64,000 nt of DNA from Silvibacterium dinghuense (GTDB taxonomy: Bacteria; Acidobacteriota; Terriglobia; Terriglobales; Acidobacteriaceae), in NCBI RefSeq assembly GCF_004123295.1, contig NZ_SDMK01000001.1:1798001-1862000 (forward strand). The letters are read 5' to 3'. The notes below the pieces were generated by a model that had not been told where the DNA came from, did no database searches, and worked only from the letters and a program-made list of their open reading frames with translations. Every line of letters begins with the position of its first letter. Position 1 is the first letter of the stretch. The position numbers were made by a program, and so were the translations under genes. Below, one piece after another: positions 45,701 to 54,003 of the stretch.

Positions 45701-46554
45701 GTCAGGCCGGGAGGCGTGAAGCCCCAGGTATCGAAGGCCGTATTGCGGAAGAAGCTGGCTACAACGCCGTGATACTGCGAAGCTCCGGAGTGCAACGTGA
45801 AGTTGATGAGGCCCGCACCGCTGTACTCGGCCGCGGGCGTGCTGGTGACCACCTGGAACTGGTCGATCGCTTCGACCGGGATGGCATTGGAGACGACGCG
45901 ATTGTCGCCCTGCTGGTTGATCGTCGTGAGCGGGATACCGTCCACGTAGACCGCAGCAAGGTAGTTACCGGTGCCACCGATGACCGGGGCGCGCGTGCCG
46001 GAGACAGTGCCCGGCAGCAGCGTGGCGAAGGCAGTAGGATCGCGCTGCTGGCCACTCATCTGCAGCGGCAGATTCTCATAGGTGTGATTCTCGAGCACCC
46101 CGCCGAGCGTGGCATTGGTGGTCTCAAGCGGCGGCGGCGCGGCGGTCACACGGACCTCCGTGGTCTCATTGCCGACCTGCAGGGTCACATTCAGACCGGT
46201 CAGCTTCAGCGCGTCCACGGAAAGGTTTTCCTGGCGGAACTGCTGGAAGCCGGGGGCGGTCACAACCACGGTGTAGATGCCGGGAATCACGGGCGAGATC
46301 GTGTACAGGCCATCGCCGGTGGCCGAATGGGTGGTCGTCACATGCGTCGCCTGGTTGACGGCAGTGACGCTGGCGTTGGGAACCACGGCACCGGTCTTAT
46401 CCGTGATCGTGCCCTGGATACCGGCTTCACCGCCGGTCTGCGCCGAAACTTTAGAGGACAACTGGCCAAATAAAAACAGCAGCATGAGAAATCCGAAGAA
46501 GGCCTTCGAAGACCACATGCCTGAAAGCCCAACCTTACGCTGTGAATCCTTCAT
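42718..46554 (-). CDS. TonB-dependent receptor with carboxypeptidase-like domain (rhamnogalacturonan locus)
   Basis: A large 1278-residue outer-membrane protein. The signal peptide ends near KVSAQT. The carboxypeptidase regulatory-like domain is GIQGTITDKTGAVVPNASVT followed by YTISPVIPGIYTVVVTAPGF. The plug follows (VDGIPLTTINQQGDN, TSTPAAEYSGAGLINFT) and then a long barrel ending in FQFAGHVNF, with a terminal aromatic residue. The start has SD AAGGGG just upstream of ATG 46554. Its position immediately upstream of GH106-GH28-PL22-GH105 suggests it binds or imports rhamnogalacturonan oligosaccharides. There is no SusD-like partner. Confidence 0.92.
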   Translation of the reverse strand: MKDSQRKVGLSGMWSSKAFFGFLMLLFLFGQLSSKVSAQTGGEAGIQGTITDKTGAVVPNASVTAVNQATHVTTTHSATGDGLYTISPVIPGIYTVVVTAPGFQQFRQENLSVDALKLTGLNVTLQVGNETTEVRVTAAPPPLETTNATLGGVLENHTYENLPLQMSGQQRDPTAFATLLPGTVSGTRAPVIGGTGNYLAAVYVDGIPLTTINQQGDNRVVSNAIPVEAIDQFQVVTSTPAAEYSGAGLINFTLHSGASQYHGVVASFFRNTAFDTWGFTPPGLTVTNSAGETVPAAKPAEHQNEFVASGGGPIPFMRKRGFFYVTYDKYHGRSGVNPNALTVPTTLMREGNFSELSDKIYDPTSTTACTAANNGTLCRNQFSGNVIPTDYLSPVALKMEQYLPATVNDQLVNNTIAGVPSGYDNWEIASRFDFDLSPKQRLSYVWTYGVRKNVPFTVGNSGYVLPMPYTQGGYATIIPLMTDVEDNWLISNSMSNQLKVAFNRFSQPVESLTDGVSPYRATADLGITNLPTGQAADEFPGITFGTNTPNPTAEAQWTSAGASGATQTTVPNTYTLLDNFLLVKGKHSLTIGAQLQWLQDNVASQLGPSGIYTAAVNANSTANFVGSTLSTGTSGFSYASFLLGAMPSSGIAIQAVSETGGRYHDFSPYVQDDWKVTPKLTLNLGLRWDYLTPFHEVEDRWSFLNPDLTNTATGNKGMLQFAGNRGAGVSCQCTTPVQTYMKNFGPRIGFAYQVTPRTVIRGGYGLVYSLGGGVGGRSGAGNGTGATGFNVTATTPAEVTSGASAGPSYYLNNSTYFQGAGLANMAYGGPSYTLPTTPAINAAAQTTNTGNYLNSAGSWVTASSIAYADPYLSGRAPEFNLFNFGIQQALNDNIVLTMNYAGTSSHFLAPSAATARGQWSNQINPAYILTLGGVADSTGKTPLLGALATPANVAILQQAIPSFQLPYASISGTSSRASIAQLLVAFPQYSGVTDTWGSNVANLSYNSMQVSLSQRPWHGLSYTVNYTWSKNMGDDGTFRSSFNLPAGVVDGGKSYKMDRIDRSLTVVDTPQAAAAFGVWQMPFGKAGLTGSNAITRSLFKGWQISSIYTYASGVPLAITYGGCTAPLSGTCEPDYAPNFGGKVRINGAYGSHATNKNFTKQYINPAAFVAPSTYAPTTSGATFASPINRIGNAARTAPYGLRNPNHWNDDVSLRRTFPIHEQINFVFEVDSLNVANHPTFSGVNTAWGPSGTSAYSSFGEVTGASGNRDFQFAGHVNF

Positions 46555-46976
46555 TTATTACCCCTTGAAACAATTTCAATGGAGAAACTAGGTCGGCAGA
46601 CACGGTACGTCTCGCAAGATGCGAGTGTCAACTGCTAATTCAGCGCTGGAGAGAATCGAGCAAAACAGAGGTTTACTCGTCCGCCTAAAGGCTCGAGATA
46701 GAAACGCAGTATTTCATTGATTCAGAAGCACTTGTGGGGACATTTCTGGCTGGAATCGATGCCATTTCCCACTGCTTCGGGGTGTTCTTAGAGGCTGTCA
46801 GTTGGTATCCACATAGAGCTCAAACAGGAACCTGCGGTGTGTCCCCTACGGTCGGGTTCGTGCCTGCGCAGACAGACCGCAGGTCCCTCCACTTCGCTCG
46901 CCTTTGGCTCGCTTTGGTCGGGATGACAATATAGCGGTAAGTTTTTATCTTCGATGCCCCTCTATGTGGATACGAC
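46555..46976. repeat. Receptor upstream region with inverted-repeat element
   Basis: A short inverted repeat TTGAAACAATTTCAA (46565-46579) lies next to the receptor's ribosome-binding site. Further on, GTATCCACATAGAG (46805-46818) and its reverse complement (46960-46973) enclose a copy of the repeat that begins CCGCAGGT and ends GGGATGACA, at 46876-46928. No gene is visible in this 422-bp gap. Confidence 0.65.
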
Positions 46977-48272
46977 CTAATCCTCGTCTTCCACCAGGTA
47001 GAGCCGCTCGTGCGCCGCGTCATAGTTGATGAGCCGCGCATAACGAGCCCAGTCCACGAGCGTTTCGAACTGCCGAAGTGCTTCCGCATCCGTGAAGTGC
47101 TCATCCAGGATGTCGAGGATGAACTCCCGGCTGATTTGCCCGTCCCGCTTGCTCTTGAGCATCGCGAGCACCGTCGTCGCAAGCGGAACGCTCTCCAGCA
47201 GCTGGTCTTTGAAGATGTGATGGCTGCGATGCACCTCGGCATTTGCAAACTCACGTCCGATGTCCGTGAGCATCACATCGCCATGCTCGACCCGGGCAAA
47301 TCCCAGCAGACCGGCAGCATCGATGGCCGGCATCAGGTCGTCGACCTCCAGCCGAAGATCCTCTGCTAACGCCGGCAGATCCTCTTTGCCGCCGCGCTCG
47401 TCGAGAATCTCCAGAAGTCCGCTGATTCCGCCGGCGCGCGCATGAGGAAGCACCGTGAAGCGAGGCTCCTTTGCTGTTGGAGACGCCTCGCCGACAACCG
47501 CGTCCGGATTGGTCATCACATCGTACACATGATCGACGAGAGCCTTGAAGGATGCGGCATTCTTGTCGCGCGGACGCGGTATTTCCACGGCCAGCTCGCC
47601 GCGAATCACGCCAGGATTAGCCCCAAGGATCATGATTCGATCGGCCAGGAGCACCGCCTCTTCGATGTTATGCGTGACCAGCACGATGCTCTTCGCGGGG
47701 AACGAGCCCTTTTCCCACAGATAGCCGATCTCACCTCGCAGATTCTCTGCCGTCAGCACATCCAGCGCACTGAATGGCTCATCCATCATCAGAACATTCG
47801 GCTTCATCACGAATGCACGCGCGAAGCCGACTCGCTGCCGCATGCCGCCGGAAAGCTCCTTGGGATACGCACCAGCAAAACCTTCAAGACCAACCATGCC
47901 TAACGCATGGACAGCCTGCTTCTCCGCTTCATCCCGGTCTACGCCACGCGCAATCAATCCCAGCTCAGCGTTCTCCTGAACAGTGAGCCAAGGCAGAAGC
48001 GCGAAGCTCTGAAAGACCATGGCAACGTCAGGATTCGGGCCCCTCAGCTCTTTGCCATTCCTGCGGACGATTCCCTCCGATGGCCGGATCAGCCCGGCGA
48101 GAATGCGGAGCAGCGTGCTCTTTCCCGAGCCGCTGCGTCCGAGCAGAGCCACAACCTCGCCGGCTTTCACCGTGAGCGAAACATGCTTCAGCACCGTCTG
48201 CTGGCCGCCGGCAGGAAGAGGAAAGGTCTTCGTGATCTGCTGCACTTCGAGTAACTTCATTCCGTTCTCCAT
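46977..48272 (-). CDS. ABC transporter ATPase, anion-type, with C-terminal AAA-associated domain
   Basis: A 431-residue ATPase. Residues ~5-235 are an ABC domain: Walker A GRSGSGKSTLLR, signature LSGGMRQRV, and Walker B VLMMDEPFSALD. The remaining ~150 residues (GISGLLEILDERGGKEDLPA, SREFILDILDEHFTDAEALR) match the winged-helix-like AAA-associated C-terminal domain seen with duplicated-permease anion systems. That domain probably regulates the transporter. The gene is nine bases from the permease gene and has a strong GGAGGAGAAC site. No periplasmic binding protein is in the window. The substrate is unknown (nitrate, sulfonate or bicarbonate by similarity of the ATPase). Confidence 0.88.
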   Translation of the reverse strand: MENGMKLLEVQQITKTFPLPAGGQQTVLKHVSLTVKAGEVVALLGRSGSGKSTLLRILAGLIRPSEGIVRRNGKELRGPNPDVAMVFQSFALLPWLTVQENAELGLIARGVDRDEAEKQAVHALGMVGLEGFAGAYPKELSGGMRQRVGFARAFVMKPNVLMMDEPFSALDVLTAENLRGEIGYLWEKGSFPAKSIVLVTHNIEEAVLLADRIMILGANPGVIRGELAVEIPRPRDKNAASFKALVDHVYDVMTNPDAVVGEASPTAKEPRFTVLPHARAGGISGLLEILDERGGKEDLPALAEDLRLEVDDLMPAIDAAGLLGFARVEHGDVMLTDIGREFANAEVHRSHHIFKDQLLESVPLATTVLAMLKSKRDGQISREFILDILDEHFTDAEALRQFETLVDWARYARLINYDAAHERLYLVEDED

Positions 48273-48281
48273 GTTCTCCTC

Positions 48282-50036
48282 CTATCCGATCTGGTAGCGA
48301 CGCTGCGCCAGGCCATAGAGGGGTCTCCAGACCAGGCGATTCAGACTTACGACGAAGACACTCATCAGCCCGACGCCGAGAACGATCCTGGGCCAGTCTC
48401 CCTTGCCGGTAGCGTCGGCAATATAAGCACCCAGGCCTGACGCCTTGAGTGTCGTGTCACCCCAGGAGACAAGCTCCGAGACGATGCTTGCATTCCATGC
48501 ACCTCCGCTCGCAGTGACAGCTCCCGTCACCCATGTGCCGAAGATGCCTGGCCCAAGGAGATAGCGCCACTTCTGCCATCCGCGCAGTCCGAGGCTGGTC
48601 GCCATCTCCCGGAGATCGTTCGGAATCGCCTGCGCTCCTCCGATGACGTTGAAGAGCATGTACCACTGGGAGCCAAGCGACATAAGCAGAATGCTGCCCC
48701 AGTTCAGGCTGATGCCGAGCTTGATAAAGGCAAGCGTTGCGAAAGGGAACAGGAAGTTCGCCGGAAACGATGCTGCAATCTGCACAAGCGGCTGCGTAAG
48801 ACGGGCCAGCCGCGGACTGAGGCCGATGGCAACGCCGATCGGGGTCCACACAAGCGTACTGAACGCGATCAAAAACAGGACGCGTATGGCCGTAGCAAGG
48901 CCAAGTACGGCGGCATGCAACATCTCATGGACGCCCACTGCATTCCATACAAAACGTATTGCTGTCGCCACAAGAACAAGAGAGAAGAAGATCGTGGTGA
49001 CGTTGAATGCGATGTCGCCACGGCGGGAAGCCGGCTTGACGTACACAACTTCCGGCGCTGCCGTGCGCGCGGAGAGCCAACGGTCAACGGCGTGCCATAT
49101 CGGGGAGATTGCGGCGTTCACCATTTTCGGTAGCGAGGAACCTCGCCAAAGATCGACCACCCAGAACCGGCGTTCCTCACCTGCGCTCAGCTCAACCTTG
49201 TAACGGTCGGCCATGGTCACCAGCGGTTTCCAGAAGAGCTGATCGATAAGCAGGATGAGCAGAATCATAGTCACGATCGCCCATGCCAGCGCGTGCATGT
49301 CCTTTGCAGCTACTGCGGCTGCCACATAAGAGCCAATCCCCGGCAGCGTGTACTGATGATTCAAAACGCTGATGGATTCGCTGGCGGCGAGAAAGAACCA
49401 GCCGCCGCCGAAGCTCATCATGCCGTTCCAGACCAGCCCGATTGCGGATACCGGCAGCTCCAGCCGCGTGAACCGCTCCCAGGCCGAAAGATGATAGAGC
49501 GAGGCCATCTCCTCCATCTCATGCGGGACAGTGCGCAGAGACTGGTAGAAGGAGAAAGTCATATTCCACGCCTGCCCCGTGAAGATGGCGAAGATCGAAG
49601 CTGCTTCCAGCCCGAGCAGGCTTCCACGAAAGAGCGCAATGAACGCAGTCACCGTAACGGAAAGAAAGCCCAGCACCGGGACAGACTGCAGGATGTCGAG
49701 CAGCGGAATCAGAACGCGCTCGGCCTTCGCGCTCCTTGCCGCGGCATAGCCATAGGCAAACGTAAACAGCGTCGACGCGACGAGCGCAATGAACATCCGG
49801 AGCGTGGAGCGTGCCGCGTAATTTGGAAGGTTGCGCGGATCAAGACTGATCTGCGGAATAACGTCCGGCGGGTGAAAGCGGACGAACGATTCCGATCCAA
49901 CTTTTGCAATGAGACAAAGGAGAGCAAGCGTACCCAGACCTACAGCCAGATCTGCCGGACGAAACGACGAGGTGACATCGAACCTCATTCGCACGCTTGC
50001 TCCCGAGATGGGTAACCGCATCCTCTTCATGTTCAT
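48282..50036 (-). CDS. ABC transporter permease with two fused permease domains
   Basis: A 584-residue inner-membrane protein containing two copies of a permease domain, each with about five to six hydrophobic helices: first ~30-280, then ~345-575. Both copies carry the EAA-like loop region (FYQSLRTVPHEMEEMASLYH in the first; GAQAIPNDLREMATSLGL in the second). The linked duplicated arrangement means one chain forms the whole membrane pore. GGAAGAGGTGA lies just before ATG 50036. Operonic with the ATPase gene; an SBP gene is absent nearby. Confidence 0.88.
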   Translation of the reverse strand: MNMKRMRLPISGASVRMRFDVTSSFRPADLAVGLGTLALLCLIAKVGSESFVRFHPPDVIPQISLDPRNLPNYAARSTLRMFIALVASTLFTFAYGYAAARSAKAERVLIPLLDILQSVPVLGFLSVTVTAFIALFRGSLLGLEAASIFAIFTGQAWNMTFSFYQSLRTVPHEMEEMASLYHLSAWERFTRLELPVSAIGLVWNGMMSFGGGWFFLAASESISVLNHQYTLPGIGSYVAAAVAAKDMHALAWAIVTMILLILLIDQLFWKPLVTMADRYKVELSAGEERRFWVVDLWRGSSLPKMVNAAISPIWHAVDRWLSARTAAPEVVYVKPASRRGDIAFNVTTIFFSLVLVATAIRFVWNAVGVHEMLHAAVLGLATAIRVLFLIAFSTLVWTPIGVAIGLSPRLARLTQPLVQIAASFPANFLFPFATLAFIKLGISLNWGSILLMSLGSQWYMLFNVIGGAQAIPNDLREMATSLGLRGWQKWRYLLGPGIFGTWVTGAVTASGGAWNASIVSELVSWGDTTLKASGLGAYIADATGKGDWPRIVLGVGLMSVFVVSLNRLVWRPLYGLAQRRYQIG

Positions 50037-50503
50037 GCCAATTCACCTCTTCCTGCAGGAGCCACCACTCGTGATCGAACCTACTCTGCAAGGAAGCAGT
50101 GACCACAAGCGCAGCCATGCGCTGAGCTTCCAGGTGAGAGCGGCAGATTCTTCCGATTGTCGGTTGGGAGGTGCGAGCTGGTCTTTCGGACCGGGGACGC
50201 TCGCGCTCAAATCACAAACTTCATGCTGTGATGAGCCGCGGAGCGTACCAGCGTGGCGCTAGAGACTCTCCTGAGGGCTCAGAACACAGCACAGGAAGAC
50301 TGTCGAGATACTCGGAGGTTCTTGTGTATTTTCTATCGTCATGCTTTGGGTCCATTTCGAGGCCGTACGACCTCGCCATTTCACTTGTAACATATCCCCC
50401 TATGGTATACAACCATTCATGGAGATTTCATGGACCGGGAAAGCAGCGACATCGCAAAGCGATAGATCCGGTCCGCACGTAACTTCAGGGAGAATAGGAC
50501 TAC
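50037..50503. other. Control region between ABC and CDF genes
   Basis: A 467-bp divergent intergenic region. It holds a CATATCCCCCTATGGTATAC site at 50391-50410, and further down a stem-like leader where GGACCGG (50432-50438) can pair with CCGGTCC (50468-50474) around the hairpin ATCGCAAAGCGAT. Another hairpin-like stretch is GGTCTTTCGGACC near 50180-50192. I recognise no known riboswitch class and no gene. Confidence 0.5.
50391..50410. promoter_or_regulatory. CsoR/RcnR-like operator candidate upstream of CDF exporter
   Basis: CATATCCCCCTATGGTATAC resembles sites bound by the CsoR/RcnR/FrmR family, which have a run of about five C flanked by AT-rich ends. It overlaps a possible -10 box (TATACA, 50406-50411) and lies 94 bases before the CDF start. 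No regulator gene of that family is in the window; the match is from memory of site shape. Confidence 0.4.
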
Positions 50504-51457
50504 ATGGCACACGTGCATGGGCCGACAAGCGGCAGGAAGATGTGGTTGTCGCTAGCGGTCACCCTCAGCTTCTGCACTTTTGAAGCGATTGCCGGCAAAG
50601 CCTCTCACTCCCTCGCTCTCGTCTCGGATGCAGGTCATAATCTGAGCGACGCGCTGGCTCTCGGTCTGGCCGCATATGCACTCCACTCCATGAGCCGCCC
50701 GGCAAAGGGAAGACATACTTATGGCTTTCAGAGGATATCGGCGCTCACCGCACTCTTCAACGCTTCCGCGCTGATCGTGATTGCGATCCTCATCGGGCTC
50801 GGAGCGCTGGAGCGCTTCCAGCATCCTCAACCGCTGGCCGGAAACATCATGATCTGGGTCGCACTAATCTCGGTCCTGATGAACACCCTGATCGCAGTCG
50901 CGCTCGCCGGCGATGCAAAGAACAGTCTGAATTCGCGCGCCGCCATGATCCATATGGCGGGAGATGCGATCTCGGCAGCAGGCGTCGTAGCAGCAGGCAT
51001 CGTGGTCCGCTACACAGGATGGGGCTACGCGGATGCCGTGGTTTCACTCCTGATCGCAGCCTTCATCGCCTGGTCCGGCGTAGGCGTCCTTCGCGAGGCA
51101 GGAGACATCCTGATGGAGAAAGCGCCTCGCCATCTCGACCCCGCAGAGCTTGCTGCGACGATCCGGGAGATCCCCAGCGTCTGCAACGTGCACGACCTCC
51201 ATGTCTGGACAGTTGGCGAAGGCCGCAGCTTTCTTAGCTGCCATGTCGCATTTGCTGCAGGAACATCGCTCGATGCGTGCTCATCGGTCATCAACAACAT
51301 CGCCGGTCAACTGCGTAAGAGCTTCTCGATCGACCATGCGACGATTCAGCCGGAGATTGTCGGCGCGTGCGAGATGGCGAGCTTAAATGCGTTTTATTGC
51401 GCTCCGGAGCCTAAGCCGACACAAGCTCATCACCATGGATGCACGCATCACCATTAG
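50504..51457 (+). CDS. Cation diffusion facilitator metal exporter (CzcD/ZitB-like)
   Basis: A 317-residue six-helix CDF exporter. The metal-site Asp pairs are in SLALVSDAGHNLSDALALGL (HxxxD-like, TM2) and AAMIHMAGDAISAAGVV (TM5). The cytosolic C-terminal domain has VHDLHVWTVGEGRSFLSCHV, which is typical of the family, and a His-rich end (TQAHHHGCTHHH) that may bind Zn2+, Co2+ or Ni2+. The start ATG 50504 follows AGGGAGAATA. It would export excess divalent metal, fitting the nearby MgtC-like and cobalamin genes. It is monocistronic or paired with the next gene 60 bp downstream. Confidence 0.92.
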   Translation: MAHVHGPTSGRKMWLSLAVTLSFCTFEAIAGKASHSLALVSDAGHNLSDALALGLAAYALHSMSRPAKGRHTYGFQRISALTALFNASALIVIAILIGLGALERFQHPQPLAGNIMIWVALISVLMNTLIAVALAGDAKNSLNSRAAMIHMAGDAISAAGVVAAGIVVRYTGWGYADAVVSLLIAAFIAWSGVGVLREAGDILMEKAPRHLDPAELAATIREIPSVCNVHDLHVWTVGEGRSFLSCHVAFAAGTSLDACSSVINNIAGQLRKSFSIDHATIQPEIVGACEMASLNAFYCAPEPKPTQAHHHGCTHHH

Positions 51458-51517
51458 ATAGACATTAGGCGATCAAGGAATCAGCAGCAGCCCTGATCTG
51501 CAGAAAGGGAAGACGAC

Positions 51518-52279
51518 ATGTCTGCAATCCATCAAGTTCTGGCCGTTATCTCTGCCGCGCATCCGTGGTGGACAGACTCTACCCCTCTCTGGAAACAACA
51601 GACGTTTCCGCGCCTGCTGCTGGCACTTGCACTGGGTGTTTGTGTCGGCGCCGAGCGGCAGTGGAGGCAGCGTGCCGCCGGACTACGCACCAATACACTG
51701 GTCTGTTTAGGCGCGGCCGCGTTCGTTGACCTGGGGCTGACGGTCGCACCGAATACCACGCAGGTGATCGCGTACGTAGTCTCCGGTGTCGGTTTTCTCG
51801 GAGCCGGCGCGATCATGAAGGACGGCGCCAATGTTCGCGGCCTCAACACCGCCGCGACGCTGTGGTGCTCCGCTGCGGTCGGCGCATGCGTGGGAGCAGG
51901 CGAGCTGCTGGATGGCATCTTCGTTGCTATCCTCCTCATCGGGATCAACTCCGCACTGCGTCCCCTTTCTCGCTACATTGACCAGCGATCGCTGGCGGCG
52001 ACGAAACCTTACGCGCTGTTTCGTCTGAGGATTCTCTGCGAAGCCGGGCATGCGAAGGATGCAGAGAGTCATCTCACGCGAGCCATCGCCGAGCGCTCCC
52101 TACTGCTGCGCGAACTGCGAACGGAAGACGAGGAAGCATCGGACACCTCTGTCCTGCAGGCGGTCCTGGAATCGCAGAGCCGCAGCGATGAGCACCTGCA
52201 GGAAGTCGCCGCAGAACTCCGCGCATGCCCATGGGTCGAATCCGTGGATGTATCAGGAACCGACCCAGACGCAGAATAG
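51518..52279 (+). CDS. MgtC/SapB-family membrane protein
   Basis: A 253-residue protein with an N-terminal MgtC domain of about four to five helices. Family markers are LLALALGVCVGAERQWRQRA, AAGLRTNTLVCLGAAAFV, GVGFLGAGAIMKDGANVRG and LNTAATLWCSAAVGACVGAG. The ~100-residue C-terminal part (ALFRLRILCEAGHAKDAESH) resembles the cytosolic ACT-like extension of longer MgtC proteins. MgtC members are linked to Mg2+ limitation, F-ATPase inhibition and intracellular survival; the specific role here is open. It follows the CDF gene. Confidence 0.9.
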   Translation: MSAIHQVLAVISAAHPWWTDSTPLWKQQTFPRLLLALALGVCVGAERQWRQRAAGLRTNTLVCLGAAAFVDLGLTVAPNTTQVIAYVVSGVGFLGAGAIMKDGANVRGLNTAATLWCSAAVGACVGAGELLDGIFVAILLIGINSALRPLSRYIDQRSLAATKPYALFRLRILCEAGHAKDAESHLTRAIAERSLLLRELRTEDEEASDTSVLQAVLESQSRSDEHLQEVAAELRACPWVESVDVSGTDPDAE

Positions 52280-52314
52280 AAGAAGGATTCCGGGGAAGTC
52301 TCCGGCACGCAAAT

Positions 52315-54003
52315 TCAGAGGGTAGCCTCAAGGCTGAATATTTCCAGGGCCGGAAGATCAGCCAGCGCGATAGATCGCGCGCCCAGCACCTCTCCAAGCT
52401 CTGCCGCGCGATGAAACGGATCTTCCGGCGGTGCGGTGTCAATGACCAAAGAGCGAGTGCGCAACCGGCTCGCGATCTCTTTCGCTTCTATCCACGGATC
52501 GCCGCCGCGCAGCGCCACGTTCGCTCGTCCATCCGTGAGCACGATCATCACCGTCGACGAAGTCAGGTAGGCTTTTGCCAACTCCAGCGCATGCGCCAGC
52601 GGCGTTCTGCCGCCCGTAGGAAGATATTCGAGCGCTGTCCTCGCGTCATCGAGGATCTGTGACGGTTCGAGCAGAACCTTCGCATCCGTGCCGCGGAAGA
52701 CGATCATCGCAACCTCGTCATTCCTGCGAAATCCACGATGGAGCAGATCGAGCACTGCGCCTTTCACGCGGGCCATTTTCTCCTGCATGGCATGCGAGCC
52801 GCTGGAATCGATGAGAAAGAGATATCGGACACCGGAGCGAGGCACACGCACTTTCTCATGCAAATCGGAAATACGCGGCTGCGGGCTTCCTGTCGCGGCT
52901 ATCGCATGATGGACCGTCGCGAGGATATCCAGCTCGCGCGGGCTCTCTGCCAAACGCGTGCCGGTGACAGCTCCTTTCTTCTCTTCAAGCGCCTTCTGAC
53001 TTGCGCCGCGATGCACCGTGCTATCGACCGCAATCTGCAGCACCGGCGCGACTGCCTGCCGCGGCGCAAAGATGCGCTCGATGGCCCGCTGCGATTCCCC
53101 GTTCTGGTTCTCCTGCTCTGGCTGTGCAGTCTGAGACGAGGATGGCGGAGGCTGTCCGCCGGAACGCGCGCGATGATTCAACACCAGCGGCAGCACAGCC
53201 TCGACATGATGCGGTGCCACAGAAGCCTCCCCCATCCACGCAGCGCAGGCCATGCTGGCGCGTACGGCGGAAAGATCGGCGCGGAGCGAACGCACACCGG
53301 CCGCGCAGGCTGCGGCACTGATCTGCGCCAATATTTCGCCTGGAGGAACAACGGAAGAGAGCAGCTCGCGTCCCCGGCTGATCCTGCTTCGCAGCTCTTC
53401 CTGCTCGATACTCCACTCCTCGGTGAATGCCGAGGGATTGCGATCGAAGGCCAGCCTGCGCTCGACGATCATCTGTCGCTCGGCCTGGTCCAGCGGCGCG
53501 GCGATGTCGACCGAGAGCGCGAAGCGATCCTGCAGCTGCGGGCGCAGCAATCCCTCTTCCGGATTCATACTGCCGAGCAGCACAAACTCTGCCGGATGCG
53601 AAGCGCTGAATCCTTCCCGCTCGATCACATGCATGCCGCTTGCAGCAGCGTCGAGGATCGCGTCGCCGAGATGCGCAGCCAGCAGGTTTACTTCATCGAT
53701 GTAGAGGATGCCGCGGTGCGCTTCGGAGAGCAGTCCATGCTTGAGCTCCGGCGCGCCCCTGAGCGCGCTCTCAAGATGCAGGCCGCCAAGCAACCGGTCT
53801 TCCGTGATGCCGATGGGCAGATTGAGGAAAGGCGCAGGCGCGGGCAGCAGTGCTCCGAGAGAGCGTGCGGTCGTGGTCTTACCCGCGCCCTTATCGCCGC
53901 GCAGCAATACGCCGAGGCGCCAGTCGATGGCGGCCAGCAACAGCGCCAGCTTCATCTGCTCCTGACCTACGATCGCAGCAAATGGATAGCTCACTGTCCT
54001 CAT
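52315..54003 (-). CDS. chlD: ChlD-like chelatase subunit: AAA+ and VWA domains fused
   Basis: A 562-residue protein of the magnesium-chelatase D group. The AAA+ half (1 to ~260) keeps a Walker A ([16 protein letters not shown]) and Walker B-like [12 protein letters not shown], and ends in [14 protein letters not shown] Gln/Pro-rich linker (~280-350) follows. The VWA half has [20 protein letters not shown] (MIDAS DxSxS) and [14 protein letters not shown]. It is the last gene of the cobalamin operon, overlapping cobN by four bases (ATGA), so it probably serves as motor and adaptor for CobN-dependent cobalt insertion, not chlorophyll synthesis. No separate ChlI or CobS gene is in this operon. 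Confidence 0.9.
   Translation of the reverse strand: MRTVSYPFAAIVGQEQMKLALLLAAIDWRLGVLLRGDKGAGKTTTARSLGALLPAPAPFLNLPIGITEDRLLGGLHLESALRGAPELKHGLLSEAHRGILYIDEVNLLAAHLGDAILDAAASGMHVIEREGFSASHPAEFVLLGSMNPEEGLLRPQLQDRFALSVDIAAPLDQAERQMIVERRLAFDRNPSAFTEEWSIEQEELRSRISRGRELLSSVVPPGEILAQISAAACAAGVRSLRADLSAVRASMACAAWMGEASVAPHHVEAVLPLVLNHRARSGGQPPPSSSQTAQPEQENQNGESQRAIERIFAPRQAVAPVLQIAVDSTVHRGASQKALEEKKGAVTGTRLAESPRELDILATVHHAIAATGSPQPRISDLHEKVRVPRSGVRYLFLIDSSGSHAMQEKMARVKGAVLDLLHRGFRRNDEVAMIVFRGTDAKVLLEPSQILDDARTALEYLPTGGRTPLAHALELAKAYLTSSTVMIVLTDGRANVALRGGDPWIEAKEIASRLRTRSLVIDTAPPEDPFHRAAELGEVLGARSIALADLPALEIFSLEATL

Noticed and set aside
50430-50480. Possible metal riboswitch (M-box, NiCo or yybP-ykoY) upstream of the CDF gene
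   Set aside because: A paired stem with an inner hairpin is present, but the conserved sequence blocks of those classes were not found.
52970-52985. Classical X-XXY-YYZ slippery heptamer in chlD
   Set aside because: The reading GAG AAG AAA GGA does not form a standard -1 heptamer; kept only as a weak candidate within the frameshift finding.
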